Source: Lanius collurio (Eukaryota > Chordata > Aves > Passeriformes > Laniidae). From it: a stretch of 64,000 nucleotides of DNA. The stretch is taken from positions 6,159,513-6,223,512 of the forward strand of contig JACBWW010000015.1 in the NCBI GenBank assembly GCA_020086605.1, read 5' to 3'. The notes under the pieces were generated by a model. The model did no database searches and had not been told where the DNA came from. It worked only from the letters and a program-made list of their open reading frames with translations. Position numbers and translations under genes: made by a program. Shown here in pieces: positions 34,201 to 49,200 of the stretch (position 1 is its first letter; every line of letters starts with the position of its first letter).

Positions 34201-37200
34201 CAGGTGTCTAACTCTTGTTTTGATGACAAGATGATGGCTATGAGGAGCCTGAAGCCTTGAGGCAAAGAAAATTCTGGTGCAAGAAAAGCTTTGAAACCCC
34301 CTGCAACTGCTGCAGAAAAAGGTAGATGTCTGAAAGCTGCTGCCATGCACCTGATTGACACTAATAGCTAAGCACTAAAGATCAGAGAAGGAAGGTGCTC
34401 CTGGGATCACCTTTCAGTGAAGTGATTTCATTAAGGCCTGTCAAGCATAATTTCGGTATACCTGAAATACTGAAGATTTTGAGTCACATTCCAAGCAACG
34501 TTTTGTAAAACAATGTTGGGAGGGTGGTGTCTTGGTTCACATAATAGTAAATATTTAGTGACAAGGAACAGTATTTGGAGGTGAAAACAAGCAAGCTGTA
34601 TATATACATGTCAGATAATGTCTTCAGTCCTGGAATATCTTAGTCTGGAATGAACATCTGGAAATCATCTCATCCAACTATCTTGTCAGAGCAGAGCCAG
34701 GCTTGATGAGTTTGCTTCTCATTATGACATCATTTTTTTCCATACACATCTTTTATCTCAATTCTAACACTGTCACCTGGGAGAACACAACGTCATTGTG
34801 GAAGTTTCCCACTTCTTATTTTGAAATTCTTTGGAAGAGAGGTCACTATTTTTATTCTCAGAAAAAAAAAAAAAAATTTAAATTTGAGAAACACATTATT
34901 AAGTTACCTGACAAGTAGGATACATAACAACTTATCCATAAAGACATACATCTAAACAAGAGTTATGATTAATTATTTGTAGTTGAAATATTCATATCAT
35001 TTATTCATTAAATACAAATTGCATTCTTAGGTTAAATTTGGACTGAATGAGGAAAATTGTGCAGAATACATGAAGCTTTTATTTTTCATTCAAAATAGAT
35101 GGTGTCAAATCTTGACTTCACTAGCTATATCAAACTGTTACAAATCAAGCTATAAACACTTAATTTATATAATTGGGGTGCCAAACATTCTATCTAATAC
35201 CAAATGTATGGATGCTAAGAACTTTCATTATCTCCTGTTATCAGACATTGCAAAACTGAATGAAAAGACAATCATGGTACCTTAATCCTTACAGAATACA
35301 TGTAATGTTCATGCATGTTAGATAAAGAATTTAAATGCACATTGCTTGCTAATGGCTAAGAAAATAATAATGACATTTTGGTAGACTAATAAACCATTCA
35401 TATTTATGTATGCATCATATTTTACTTCCCAAAGTTCTAAGAAATATCATTCTTGGATCTTACTATAGGTGCTTTCAAAAAAGTAATTGAACACTTTGGA
35501 AGGCTGGATATTGTGGTTAATAATGCTGGAGTGAACAATGAGAAGAACTGGGAAAGCACTATACAAACTAACTTGGTAAGCATTATCTCCTTTCATATGT
35601 CTGTATCTTAGTATTTAATATTGGAATACAGTTAACAGCCTGTGGCTTATACAGATGGTGCCAGATGACAGAACATTAATTATTGAATTGGCAAGTTCAG
35701 CTATTGAAACAATCACCACATAACTGAGTGTGTGATGGGTCCCTAAAGTTGTCTGTCCAAGACATTCAGCACTGTGTAGAGGTTAACTCTGGCTATCAAA
35801 CACCAGACAACCTTCTCTTTCTATAAAATCTGATGAAATCCCAAACAGATGTAAAAATTGACTGCCCAAAGCAGTAGAGCTGCATCTACAGTAGGCCAGT
35901 CTGTTTATACAAGTGTTTTAGAACATTTTAGTTCCTTGTGAAGCTCAGCTGGCCTGCATTAGAGAATAAGTTGTTGTTTGTTGTTACTACAAGAAAACTC
36001 ATTCAACTAAGAGCTCCACACTTTATTCAGTGTGGAGAATATTTAGAGTTTATTCAGTGTGCCAGCATAAAATGTGAGTTTTTAATATAGGCCACTTCAT
36101 CATCATCACTGGTAGGAGCACACTACTTAAGAGCACTTACTTGCTAAAATCCTGTACATTCAGCAAGTCTGAAATATTAATTTTCAAACAATTACCTCTT
36201 CTTTGATATTATCTGGTATCTCATCAGATCAAACAACAATATCTGTTTCTCAGCTGAAATTTATTTAATTTAGAGTACACCTCTAGGACATCTAAGCTAC
36301 AAGGAATGACCTTTCTAGCATCAATAAAATTTCTAGGTTAATAAAATTCATCTTGCAATCTACCAGCTGTGAAGTTCTAATTCAATGGTGATTCAACGAG
36401 TCACCCCATGACCATACTTACTGCAAAGAAAGTGAAAAAAGAAAGCTTTGAAGAGTAAAATGTGAAGTTTTCTTATTTGAAATTTGTTGTGCAACAAGAA
36501 AGAATATTAAAATTAGGTGTGTTTTTGTCAAAAATTTTAATGACAAAGGTATCCATCTTTGAATCCTAGTGCCTCCAAAAAAACAAACATACAAACAAAA
36601 TAATTCCAAGACAAGCAACACAAGTAACAAGCTGTATATGAGACAAGTTACAGAAAAATCAATGAGAAAATAGGCATTTGGAAAAAGAAAGTGTTTAAGT
36701 TTCATAACACCTTTCTCTTGATTTTTTTATATTTCTCTGTATTTTACATGTTCTTCAAGATTTAACTACTTATATTGCTTCCTCTATTTCATTTCGAAAA
36801 TGTTCTGAAAAAGTAAACATCATATTGTGAAGTAACAGTAGTTTGTCATCCTCAGTGATATGCAACATCAGTATCTATAAGTACAGATCCCTTGAATTCG
36901 AATGAAGGCTGCATTCTAGGTTACTTATTTCTCTTTACTTTTTTGCCTGGTTTGAACACAGGATATAAGTTACTGTAGGCAGCCACCCACCTGGCAGATT
37001 TGCAAGCACAGATAAGTAGCCATCACTGGAAAAACTGAAGTCCATGTGAGAAATATGTTTGACTGGGATATGTACTGTCAAGCTAAATATCCTAACTTAG
37101 AGTGATGTCCTAATAATTTTTCAATGCCAAGAGATTCAAACAGAAGGTGTTGAAAGCCTCCTTCTATTATATTGCGGACCACACCAAGCTGGGGTGGAGG

Positions 37201-40200
37201 TTGATCTGCTGAAGGGTCAGAGGCTCTGTAAAGGCTCTGCAGATCAGAACAGGCTGGATTGATGGGGCAAGGCAGATTGTCTGAGCTGCAACAAGGTGAA
37301 GTGCTGAGTCCTGCACTTTTGTCACAATGACCCCATGCAGCACTACAGGCTTTGGGTGGAGTGGCTGGAAAGATGCCCATTAGAAAAGGACCTGGGGGTG
37401 CTGGTTGACAGCAGCTGATCAAGAACCAGCTATGCCCAGGTGGTCAAGAAGGCAATGGGATCCTGTCTTGTATCATCAACAGGGTGGCCAGCAGGACCAG
37501 GGCAGTGACTGTCCTCCTGTACTCAGCATTGGTGAGGCTGCACCTCAAAGCCCATGTTCAGCTTGGGCCCCTCACTACAAAAAAGACATTGAGGTGCTGG
37601 AGCGTGCCTAGAAGAGGGCAACAAAGCCAGTGAAGGGTCTTATGAGCAGGAGCTGAGGGAGCTGGGAGTGTTTAGCCTGGAGAAAAAGAGGCTCAGAGGA
37701 GTTTTATCTCTACAATCATCTGAAATTAGGTGGTTATGAGGTGGGGGTCAGTCTCCTCTTCCAGGTAACAAGTGAAAGGACAAGATGAAATGGTCAGAAA
37801 TTGTGCTGAGGGAGGTTTAGATTTGGTCTTAGAAAATGTTTTTTCCCCAAAAGGGTTGTCAAGCATTGGAACAGGCTGTCTGGGAAAGCAGTTGAGTCAC
37901 CATCCCTGGAGGTATTTAAAAGGCCTATAGATGTGGTGCTCAGGGTCATGGTTTAGTGGCGGACTTGGCAGTGCTGAGTTAACAGTTGGATTTAATGATT
38001 TTAAAGATCTTTTCCAATCAAAACAATTGAATTATTCTATTAATTTTTTGTTGTTTTTATAAGTAATTGAGCAGAAGCAGACCATAAGTGGTCTCAATGA
38101 GCAGAAAATCTGAAATCTAAGTCTTAGAAACCTACATACTTAACTATCAAGCTACTGCCCTAATTTTTTTTTTTTTAACAGGAATTTTATATGATTTATA
38201 TATTATTGTATAGGTAACTTCACCATAAATATCCTAATGACCTAATACACAGCTGAACGTTGAAAAAGTTCATAAATACATAGGGGTGACTGGAAGAACA
38301 TCTAAAACAATCAGAGTAGAATTACAGTTATGTGGGTTAAATCAGAGCCACTCTAAGATCCAAATATCTCCTCTCACCTATTGTTTTGATTATTCTTTCC
38401 CTGTCTAACACGGAGTCAACTAACCAGCTTATTTCCCAAAGCCTTTCTATCTAGTTACTGTAATTTCTGTAATACAAGAGATAGCACTTTGTACTTTTTG
38501 CTTTTTAATTATAATAATGGAAGAAAAATGCCTGATGCATGTAATGGCTTCTATGGGTTGGTTCTATAAATTTACTTTTTTTTTCTTGTAGAAAGGAGAA
38601 AAATAGATGTGAAATACATGGTTTTAAAGTGTCTCAATTTCCCTCTGTAGGATAGTTTAAGTATTCTTTGTGTTATTCCTAAGAACAGAAATAGTTGCTA
38701 TAGCCACACAGTGTGATACACACTATACACTTATTTTTTATTTTAAAAGAGGGAAAAACCCTCTACATGCCAGTCGTTGTCTTAGTGATATCATTTATAT
38801 ATTGATACAACAAATATTCCCTGCCCCAGTTTAAAGTACAAAGTACAGAAGTAGAGCAGCACAGAGCAAGATAAATCAGAACAAACACATCTGGGGTGTG
38901 TTCTTTATGGCTAAAACAGTTCACAGAACCGGTTGGTCTTCAGGAACATTTTTAAAGGAGTGTAAGGAAGTTCTGTGATTGTACTGCTTGAGAAATCATG
39001 AAGAAAAAGGCTCCAAAAGTCGGACTTAATTTGGAAGGAAAATAGAGGGAGTAAACCACAGTTCTTACTTGTATCCATTATGGTTTCCTGAGAGCAAGAA
39101 AAGGCAACTTGATAAAGCTGGGGAGGGGGTGTAAGAAGGAGAACTGACTGCTAAAATGATATTTCCATTGCAGTGCTTTCCACCATTTTGCTACATTTTG
39201 TACTAAATGTCCATCTTTTAATTACTTTGCTAATATTTCTATTATAATTTTTAGTAAAATATTCCAGCAATGCCTAGAATATCTATTCCTCACTTCAAAA
39301 CTCCAAATGTCGTGGTGTTGACTTGATTGATGTTGGCTTGATCAACAGCAGCTTCAACTAATGATATTCATACAAGGGTATACTGTTGTTATTAGGGCAC
39401 GTGAAAAAATGAACTTGGCAACCATACAGGAATTCCATTTTAAAGTGATATTAGCAGTGTAATTTCAGCTGTCTGTTGCACACTCATATCCATGCACAGA
39501 ATAGCCCAAGGGTGTAGGACACATATATTCTTATTAAGGGTCCTACCTACAGTCCTTCAGCATGACAGTGTTTATTGCATTCATAAAAAATATTGCCTAA
39601 GGGATCCCAAAATTTTATCATCTTTTTTTTTCATCAAATCCCTAAAGCAAGAAAAGGGCCCATATCTTCATGAGCCTTGAACATGTGTGTGATTTAAACA
39701 CAACTGGATGTTCTAAGAAGCTTCAATAATTTTATCTCGTGATGATGGGGCTTTCTGGAACCACTGTAATTAAGAGTAACCACTATAATTACAGTATCTT
39801 TTGTCTTTACAAATGCATTTAGCACATTTTATACTAAAGACAATCCCCCAAATTCCATGCAGCTTCTCTTTTAATGTTCATGTCAGAGGTTTCTGAAAAC
39901 TGACAAAGGTTGCAGTACACAGTTAAATGTAGCAGTACTGGTATCACCTATGCTTACATTTTAAATATTACCTGAATCAAAATCTTAGAAGTATTTTATG
40001 TGACATTTTGACCACCTTATTATTTTATTATGGCACAAGTTAACTCTGTGTATATATTTAAAACAATTCCTCAAATGAAATTATGAAAAAGTTTGAAAGC
40101 AAAATCACAACTATCTCCTGTTTATGGGATGATTTTTTACATTTTAACACATTCTGGCAAAACTTTAAATTGCAGGCCAGACCCTGGGCACATCAAAACA

Positions 40201-43200
40201 CCCCAGTCATATGGGATTCAATTATTTAAACATTGCCCAGAAGTAAGTACAATTCAAATGCACACATAAAGTTTTTACAGGTGTATGACAGTCTTATTCT
40301 TCATTACTAGGCAAAAAGTAGAAATATGCAAAAATTCTGAGTTCTTACATTTTTATGAGTTTGCACAATTTATTTCCATAAGAGACAGAAATAACAGATT
40401 TCCATGAATTTAGAAAAGTCCTTTACTAAAATGAATTCCACCAACATCATGGTTTGTCTCTGCAAAATACTTAGGTTGGAGCTACAGAGAAGATAGTGCA
40501 CCACTGTATTTTTATGTGTGACTTCTTTCAATATAGCTTGTGATGAAATACATGTTACAGCAAATAGCAAACCTTGCAAAATCGATCTTTGCTTATCAGT
40601 AAGGACCTGTTCCTCAGAAGGCCAATTAATGTCTCAGCAGAAACCAGTAGGGTAACTAAGGAAACATCAGAAGTGATTAATTGAATTTATTTTTGTGACA
40701 AAGGCTTCATGATCATCACAAGGCTGTTCCACTATGCAAACCTTAAAAGAGAGTATGCTGCAGCCTTCTTCAGGTCCATACACCTTGCTGGCCTTCCCCA
40801 GTGTACCAGTGACAAGGACTGAACTTTCATCCCAAAGCAATGTAACCTGGACACATAGCTGGAGTCAGCAGCTGGAAAAAGCCCCCAGGTCCCACAATAC
40901 AGACAAAGGCAAGCTCCGTTTCTCAGGGCCACCAACAGAGAAACAAACCAAAACAAACAGTGCTTTATGCAGCAGATAAAATGGCGGAGGTGACTGGTTT
41001 ACTGACAACCAGTGGCTACCTCAATAACTTACTTGCCTATTCTTCAGCATAATGTGATGTCAGAGGACCAAGTGTCTAGGGAGAGATGTGGCCAAAAAGT
41101 GAGAAGTGACACTTACCTTGAAATGAGTAGCACGAGGATCAAACCACTAAGTACGTAAAGAAGCCTATAGGTATAATTAGTTTTGCTGTTTATATTGTAC
41201 TAGGAAGGACACAATGACTTACCTTAATAGCGCAGTAAGTCAATTAATATTTTAGCTGATTGTTTAAATGCATGTTTGCAGTAACCAATGTTGAAGTAAA
41301 ATGAAAGCAAATGTTTTGAACTAAAAACATAAGATCAGCTATTTAAAATGGAATACTGTTCCTATGTCCTTCAGGAATGTGGATGTGTATGAAAGGAGAG
41401 GAGGGAAGTAAAGAAAACTGCGCTATAAAAATCTGAAACATAGTGCTTCATTCCCACCTTGTAAAAAGCTATTGACTTGAAGCAACTTACCAAATCCTTC
41501 TATATATTCCTTTCTCCTTTCTGCCTCCTTCTCTCTAGACTTCTTGTTTTCCAGAATTTGAGCTGGGAATTCATCCTCAAGAGCCTTTAATTCCATTTCA
41601 TATAGCAATCAAACTAACCTATACATAGGAATACCATGGGACTTGAACACTTGATCCAACTTGTCTATGTCCTAAAAAATCTACATTAAAAAAAATTCGT
41701 CCCACCTTCCTGTTCAAAATGCTAAAATTTTCCATGGATAACACAAGCAGTACTGAGTTTCAGACTTTTGAAGTTCATCTTACACAGTTCACAAAGTACT
41801 TTTAAACGTTTCCTTATAGATAGCCATCAATTTACAACATCACTGTGTAAAAGGCAAATGATCTTGGGTCAAATTCCAGCTCTGTGCTAACCTGCTTTAT
41901 GAAACCACAAGTCAGTGGCTCTTTCATTTTTTTTTTTCACTATCCCTATCCCTGAATTATATTAGTTCAGGAACCTACATAAAATGTTAGAACTGATTAC
42001 TATTTTGTTTTCTCAAAGGAATTCACATTACCATGTCACCTTGGCAGCAACATAGTGCTCATCTTCAGCACTGAAGATGCTGAGCTATTTTCTCAGCATG
42101 AAGTACCAGATGTATCAGACAAGAGCTGGCAAAGGCAAACCTTTTAAAATAGGTGTGAGAAACTATGTTGGTTGGAACAGCTTCCCTGAAACACTAGAAA
42201 AAAAGGAACCATGTACTAAGTTACTTTCAAAGCAATTGTCACTTAAAAAAGATGATGATTAACAATGTCCTGGGCACCATTCAGATAAATCTGAAATGAA
42301 ACACAATGTATCAAAACTGACTTCCAGGTGTAATGTTGGAACACAAGAACTTATACACATTGGCTGACATTGGTTCCTAAAGGTGGAAAAAAATTAATTA
42401 GTACTCTACTGAAAACTCTGAGTCCAATTAGAATCAGAGTTTCAATATATGATTTCTTTTAGAATAATAGAATTAAAGCTATACGGTCAAAGGACACACA
42501 GAAATGTGAAGAATCAAAAATTTTGTAAGTTTTAATTTCTGATTTTGACACTGACAACTAAATTGCCATTTAAGAAATCATTACATTACTTACTGATTAC
42601 TGATATGTTATTCTCAAAAGCAACTGCAAATACTTTGAGTATCTGCACAGTTATGTTGCAATGTTTACCATACTGTCAGACACCATTTTGGGTTTATTAC
42701 TGGATGATATTTCATTCAGCATGTCTGATCTCCTCTAAGTTAAATCTGTAATTTATGTAAAATAATGCTAGAAGATACTCCCACACTCACCACTATAACT
42801 TTACTTGCAAGAATCCTAATTTTTCTGCTGGCAGTTGAAGAGTAAAATTCCCTCCATTGAGAGCACCCTCAGACATCCATTGCACACTGATGGCCCATCT
42901 TCATTATATACAGTGGTAAAACTCCATATTTTGATAAGAAAATAAACAGCAGTGTTACTGAGGTCACATGTTTTTCAATATCTAGAAGGACAGTAACATA
43001 TTATTTTTGACTTTAATGATACTAGTTTTCCATAGCCAGGTTAAAAAAAAAAAGTCAGCTACCAATTTTCAATTTACCTACATTTAATTACAAAGCTGAC
43101 TACTTTGATACTCTTTGTTCTTGACATGTTTATGAACAACATCCCTTCAGCCAAATGCAGTTGTAAACAAAGGAACTGTAAAAAATTCAACTCTAAAATG

Positions 43201-46200
43201 CTTTCTTGTACAAAATTTTTCAGCATATTTTCATCTTTAGCTGAGTCAGATTTTTTTTTTTAATTAGGTAATTTTAAATTTAACTTTCCCAGTATTTTTA
43301 TTTAATAGATCACCTATGAATTATTGTTGGTTGAGAACATGGGATTAAATTATTGGTCTTAAAAGTACAATTGGGGAACTGCACAGTATGAAAAGACCTT
43401 TAATTTTTTTCATTTAATTGAAAGGAAATTACAGACATTTTCATCAGAACCTAAACCCCAAAAAAATGGGTTCAGAAAACACATAAATTTTGAGAGGATT
43501 GGAGAGAGGGGGATGCTTGCAAGAGAATGGGAAATCCATCACACAATACTGTAGATGAAAAGTGTTGTCTGCTGAGTGTGCAGACAGAGAGGTTCTTCTC
43601 ACCCTGGGTATGTGGTTCAGAGTTTATCTGCAGAATAATTCTTTATTTTATCAGCCCAAACATCATAAATAGCCATTCCATCCAAGATCAGCCACACTCA
43701 GTGAGGTTTTTGCAAGGATCACAGGTAAGTATTACAAGGCTGTAGCAGGTGGAAGGGGCAATATCCAAATGGAAGTCTGCATTTATCTTGAAGACCACCT
43801 CTCAAAATACCTTTATGTAAAGGACAATCATGTCTCCAGCTACTTGAAGAAATACTAAGTTAATGGATTCCAGAGAGAGAGAAAGAAAAAATACAGTAAT
43901 TTTGATTGAACAACCAAGCTACCCACTTTTTTCTTGGTTTATAATTGTGGTCTGGCGAAGGACCTATCTGGCTCTATTATCTCTGAATTAGAAGGCATAG
44001 AAATGCTTTAAAAGAGCCCCAAGCTGTTTCCTTCTTCCTTCCTGATTTATTTTCTCTAATCATTCTAAGTGGAATTCTCTTTTTCTGCTGAGCAGGCTGA
44101 CCCACTGCTCCAGGGCATGACAGGACCTGCACCTGCTCTCCAAAGACAGCAATAAACTCTTTCGTCCTAAAATATCTTCTGTACAGCCTATCATACATAT
44201 ATATATATTAAAAAACCACACCCTACTCTTAAGTCTAAATCTAATTTCAGTTGAGGTACCAATAAGTTTATGTTCAGAATAACCATACCTTATAGCAACA
44301 CTACTGGGCATTAACAACTTTGGTTTTAATAAATCAAACTTACATGTGACAATCAACATTAAACAGCAATAGATTAACTTTATAAAGGCTCTGCTACTTT
44401 CTAGGACATACAAGAGAAATCAGATTTAATTTGGTATGTGTCAAGACACTGAACACAATTATTTGGAAAGCTTCTGTTAAAGCATTTAATCAATAGTGTC
44501 TTTTTTTAATTAATCACAATATTTTTTTTAAAAAAGCTTAAACAAGACTTTCTAGCAAATAAAAAATACATTTATGGGAATTTTTTCTTTAAGAAAAATT
44601 TAAAATATTACTTCAGAATTTTGAAAAATTCACATTTTGTGGGGTTTTACACTAGTGCAGGAAACAGGTATTCTGAAAATATATTATTAGTGAAAATACT
44701 TCATTAAGTGCTGAAACTATAGAAAATGAGAAAAGCTGATTCATTATCAAGATTCCAAAGCAAACATGGTGAGATCTCAGGTTGTTTTAGATCCATCAAT
44801 GGGCAGCCTCACGTTACTTGAAAAATGAACAAATTATATTAATGAAGCAGGACATGCACTGTTCCAAATCTGATTCCTATTAAAACCAAAAAGTGTGAAG
44901 GATAACTGAAGTTGAATTAGAAGTACTACTTTATGTTTTATAACATGCATGTCTAAAAATATCAGCCAATGAGAATTAAATGTAATACCCATCTCAAGAT
45001 TTTTCCAATTTTGCTTTGTGAATTTAGATAGTGGCAGGAAAATAGATAATGTTCTGATTTTAAAAGATCTTTTTTCCCCCCCAGTTTCTTTAGTCACTAT
45101 CTGTTAGGTTTTAGGCGCATTCAGTCTTTTCATTGTGATTTTTTATATGGAAATTACTTTCTCCATTATTCTGCAGACTGTCTCTGGTCAAAAATAATGA
45201 AATTATCATCTGCACTTCATCTTTGGAACATCTTAATTTTTTGGGGTGAATAAATAGCACTAAACAGTCATAAAGTACAAACAAAGTTCTCATTTAAAAG
45301 CTGAAATAATATTTCCATAAGACTAAAAGTGTGTCTCAATGCATTTGTCCATTTTAAGTAGAAATTGTAAAGCAAATATGAAATTATTACAGAGACATCA
45401 GAAACAATTGGCAAATAATTATGAAACTCATCACTAATGCAGTAATACTGGAACATTTCTTTAAAGTTATTATCTTCCACAGGGAGCCTTGTCTGCTGCC
45501 TTTTTCTTACTATTTGTTTCCCTGTCAGGTAAAGGGACTTTCTGGGAGAAACTCTCTCTCATGATTCACCCAGGAGGCTGGTAGCCCCAGGCTTGGTGTG
45601 TCTTTGGATATCTCAGTTTAAAAGTCTGAAGCTCACTGAGAGGAATCTCTGCAGAATTTCTGACTGCAGTAGCGTCCAAAAACAGATTATAAGGAATCAA
45701 AACGATAAAGGTCTCAGTAAATTTTTTTTCCTAAAAGTTCTTCCTTAAAAAAAAAGAAAAACCAACTTTGTAAAAATCACATCTCACATCTCTTAGAATG
45801 CCTTTTTTACCTTTGCCTGTGTGGTCTAACTTCCATTTGAGAGGAGTGGTAAAATTCCTGTAACTTTAGTCAGAAAATAATACACATTTTTACTGTCTTG
45901 GAACCAGAAATATATCATGGTACTTAATCCTAAAAAGTGTGAATTTCTTTTGGTTTGAGTCAAATGCAGTTTTAAGTGTTAACTTTATCTTCAGATACAG
46001 TCAGTACATTTTTTATAATATAGAACAGGGTGTCTTAATAAAATTGATGGGATTTAGATCAGTTCATCTGCCACTTATATTTTTAGATAAGATATGTGTT
46101 TCTTCTATAAATTATTTACTTACTCATTATTTCATTTCCTTCACAGCTTTTATTTTGCATTTCAATATTTTGGTTTGTTTATTTCTATCTTCTTAAGATA

Positions 46201-49200
46201 AATAAGTACACTGCCATTATTTCTACCTATTGCAATTTTGCTTCTGAACGTATTGAGTTGCAATACTGTGGAGTGTCTCTGTGTTTAAAATATTCAAAGT
46301 GTAAATAAGATCACTGGTAAAGCAATACAGGTTCTAAGCACCACAATAAAAGCAAGTTTCAGTTTGTAGAAGCACAATTCATATTTTGAATACCATTGAT
46401 AATTCAGTAAAATATTTTTAATAGTTTCAAATAATCTTTGAGTCTCTTCAATAATCTTCCTCTCTAAACCAGACATCTGTGATCAGAGGAACATACCTTG
46501 GCCTAGAATACATGAGAAAAGGAAATGGAGGTGATGGAGGAGTAATCATTAATATGTCATCCTTGGCAGGTGAGAAAATTTTCTGCATAAACAATTTCTG
46601 CTGGGTTTTCTTCTTAAGTAAATGAATCATACTGATCAGTCTTAGTTTTTCTTCTTTTTACAGCCCTTCCCAGTTTAGCACTATTTTGAACTGGTTTTCA
46701 TCATAGCAACAGAAGGAATAACAAAGGACCACAAATTTCATTTGCTTTTTTAAACAAAATTCAGTAGGAAAAAACAGTAATTTTCCTAACGTGTCAGTCT
46801 TGTCTGTAAAATCTTGAGCCAGACATCAATTCCTCCATTCAACTCCAAAGGAAATGTAAGAATGTAAGAATGTTTATGATTTCTTACAAATGTAAGAATA
46901 TTTATGATTAGAGTATACCTACTTTGTTAACAAAGATTGTCACACACCCACTCTGTGTTCCAAGTCCTTTCAGATGTGATCTACCTTTACATGAGAAGTC
47001 ATCTAATTAATGCTCATATTTCACCAAGCTTAAGCAAGTGGTTTCTTTGCTCATTACTCAGCTAAGCTATAACTGTAATCCAATTTATTGGTATAAAAAT
47101 TGAATTCTAGGGATTCTAAGTCCATAGGGGGTAATGCTACCCAGTTCTGAGGCAGAATTCTGCACCATTTCCTGTAGATACACTCAATGTTGCAGTGACT
47201 GGGCTCACAGTAAAAAAGTACAGGTGAAGGGGAAACTGCACATGGAGAATGAAGTCACCTGACAACCTTCCTCAAACATTTTGTGGGGAAGTACTCCCAT
47301 TCTTGAATTTTTGTTTGGAGAGGTTGTTCTGTCTACTGTCAGACTGTCTGTGAAAAATAATACATATGCTACCTCACACTCAGATTGTCAGAGGGGGTTC
47401 TTTGTATCTCTGCAAATAACTAAATTATAGTAATTTCATTCCAGGATATTCCTGTGTTTTAACAATGAAAAGCCAGCAAAGACAGCACTGGTTATAGTTA
47501 ACTGATTATGCATAGGTGTGTATTTTTAAGTTTCTGTGTTTTAAGTTTCTGTGTATTTTTAAGTTCTCCTGTAAACCTTAGCTTTTGTGATAAAAAGTCC
47601 AGTTCATCCTATTGATATAATGCATGTGGATCTTGAGGATGTGACCTAATACCTGCACATCTGTCAAATGGGTGAGAGACTCTTTATCAAAAGACTCCAA
47701 GTACCTTCAGGCTGGCATTTGTCATACTGCCTAACACATTGCCTACTGACACCAGTAACTTTATCCCTATAGGCTGAAATGTATTGGGCATCCTATTGGG
47801 TCCAAATTAACTTGAAGGAAACTACTGTTGCAGTGCAAGAGTTCATCAACACAAGTAAAAGATTAAACATTTTCACAGAAAAACTGATGCCCATGCAGTG
47901 CTTAGAAAGGGTAGAGACAGTGAGCAGTTTGATGCCTTTTTTAATTAGTCTCAAACAAACGCAAAATTATTTTGTTTTTAAGACCTAAAAGCTTGGCTGT
48001 TCAGTTTGTTAGGAGCTTGTAAGTGCTGTTTTAATTATTTGATTTAAGTTTGCATTTATTTACTTATTTTTTAATATTAACATTAGGCCACAGTGATTGC
48101 AGATATCTGTCAAAACAAAGGCTCTTTGCTTTGTTTGGTTTTACATGGTTTGTATTTCTCAATTATTTCCGACGTCATAAGGAAAAACACACTTTGAAAG
48201 CTAACAAATACTAATTTTTATTGCTTATTTATTTACTGTTCTTTGTAACTGTAATTCTCCTTTCCAGTCTGAAGGTCTAAGTCCTGCAGTATTTTCCATA
48301 TATGAAATGCAAGCTTCCGTTGGCTTGCTTAACATCCCCTTCAAGTGTTTTCTTAGAGATAGCTTCTGTTGATCATTAAACTTTTGAGAGGTTTTGATCC
48401 CCCACTGTCCAAGGTCTCTATAAGATACAGACAGCAAAGCTTCCTATGTCTTTCTGAGCAACAACAAGAGTTGCATGCAGTGCTTACATAACATTCAATA
48501 ATATTTCCTTTGCACATTAATGAGCTACCAGGACATCACCGTGGGAATTTTGCCAATGATTTGGACTAGGAACAGAATCAAGCCTTATAGTTTTATATTT
48601 CCAAACACCAACAGAACTACTTAAATGATTTCTATGAAGTGGATGCTTAAAAGTGTTCATTCAGCTGGATTAAAGCCAAAGCACCCACCTTATCTATCCA
48701 GTACTGAGTCTTCCTTTCTTTAGTCTCTCCACATGACAGGACTAAGTAAGAGAGGGACAGAAATATATGAACACATGCAGCAAGCACTCAGCTATGTCTC
48801 AAAGCTATAAAATTCAATTTTATTGGATTTTTACATTCATACCAAGAAGAAGTAATTCTGCTTAACTGAGATAATGAGAAATGTGTTTTACTTCTAAGTT
48901 GGTACCATAAAAATAATTCCAATGACTGTAGGTTTTTGCATTGGAATAGACTTAATTTCAAATTCAAGGAAGAAAATGTTCTAAAATTTCTTCTGTAGAA
49001 AGCTATGCATGGTACCTTTAATTGCATTTAATTGAATAGTTACAGGCAATAGAGAAAGCATACAAAACTAAATTTAACTCAAGAGGCTGTTTAAATCAAT
49101 CAATTTAACACAGTCTTTTACCTTTTGGTGGCTGATACACTTTTTGCAAATAAAGGGCAAAAAGAATTCAAGTATAGGCATACACTTGCTTTGGTAGCTT

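Noticed and set aside
37078..37611. Frames of 114 and 68 codons in HPGD intron 3
   Set aside because: Both fall in the CR1 copy. The [12 protein letters not shown] match is CR1 ORF2.
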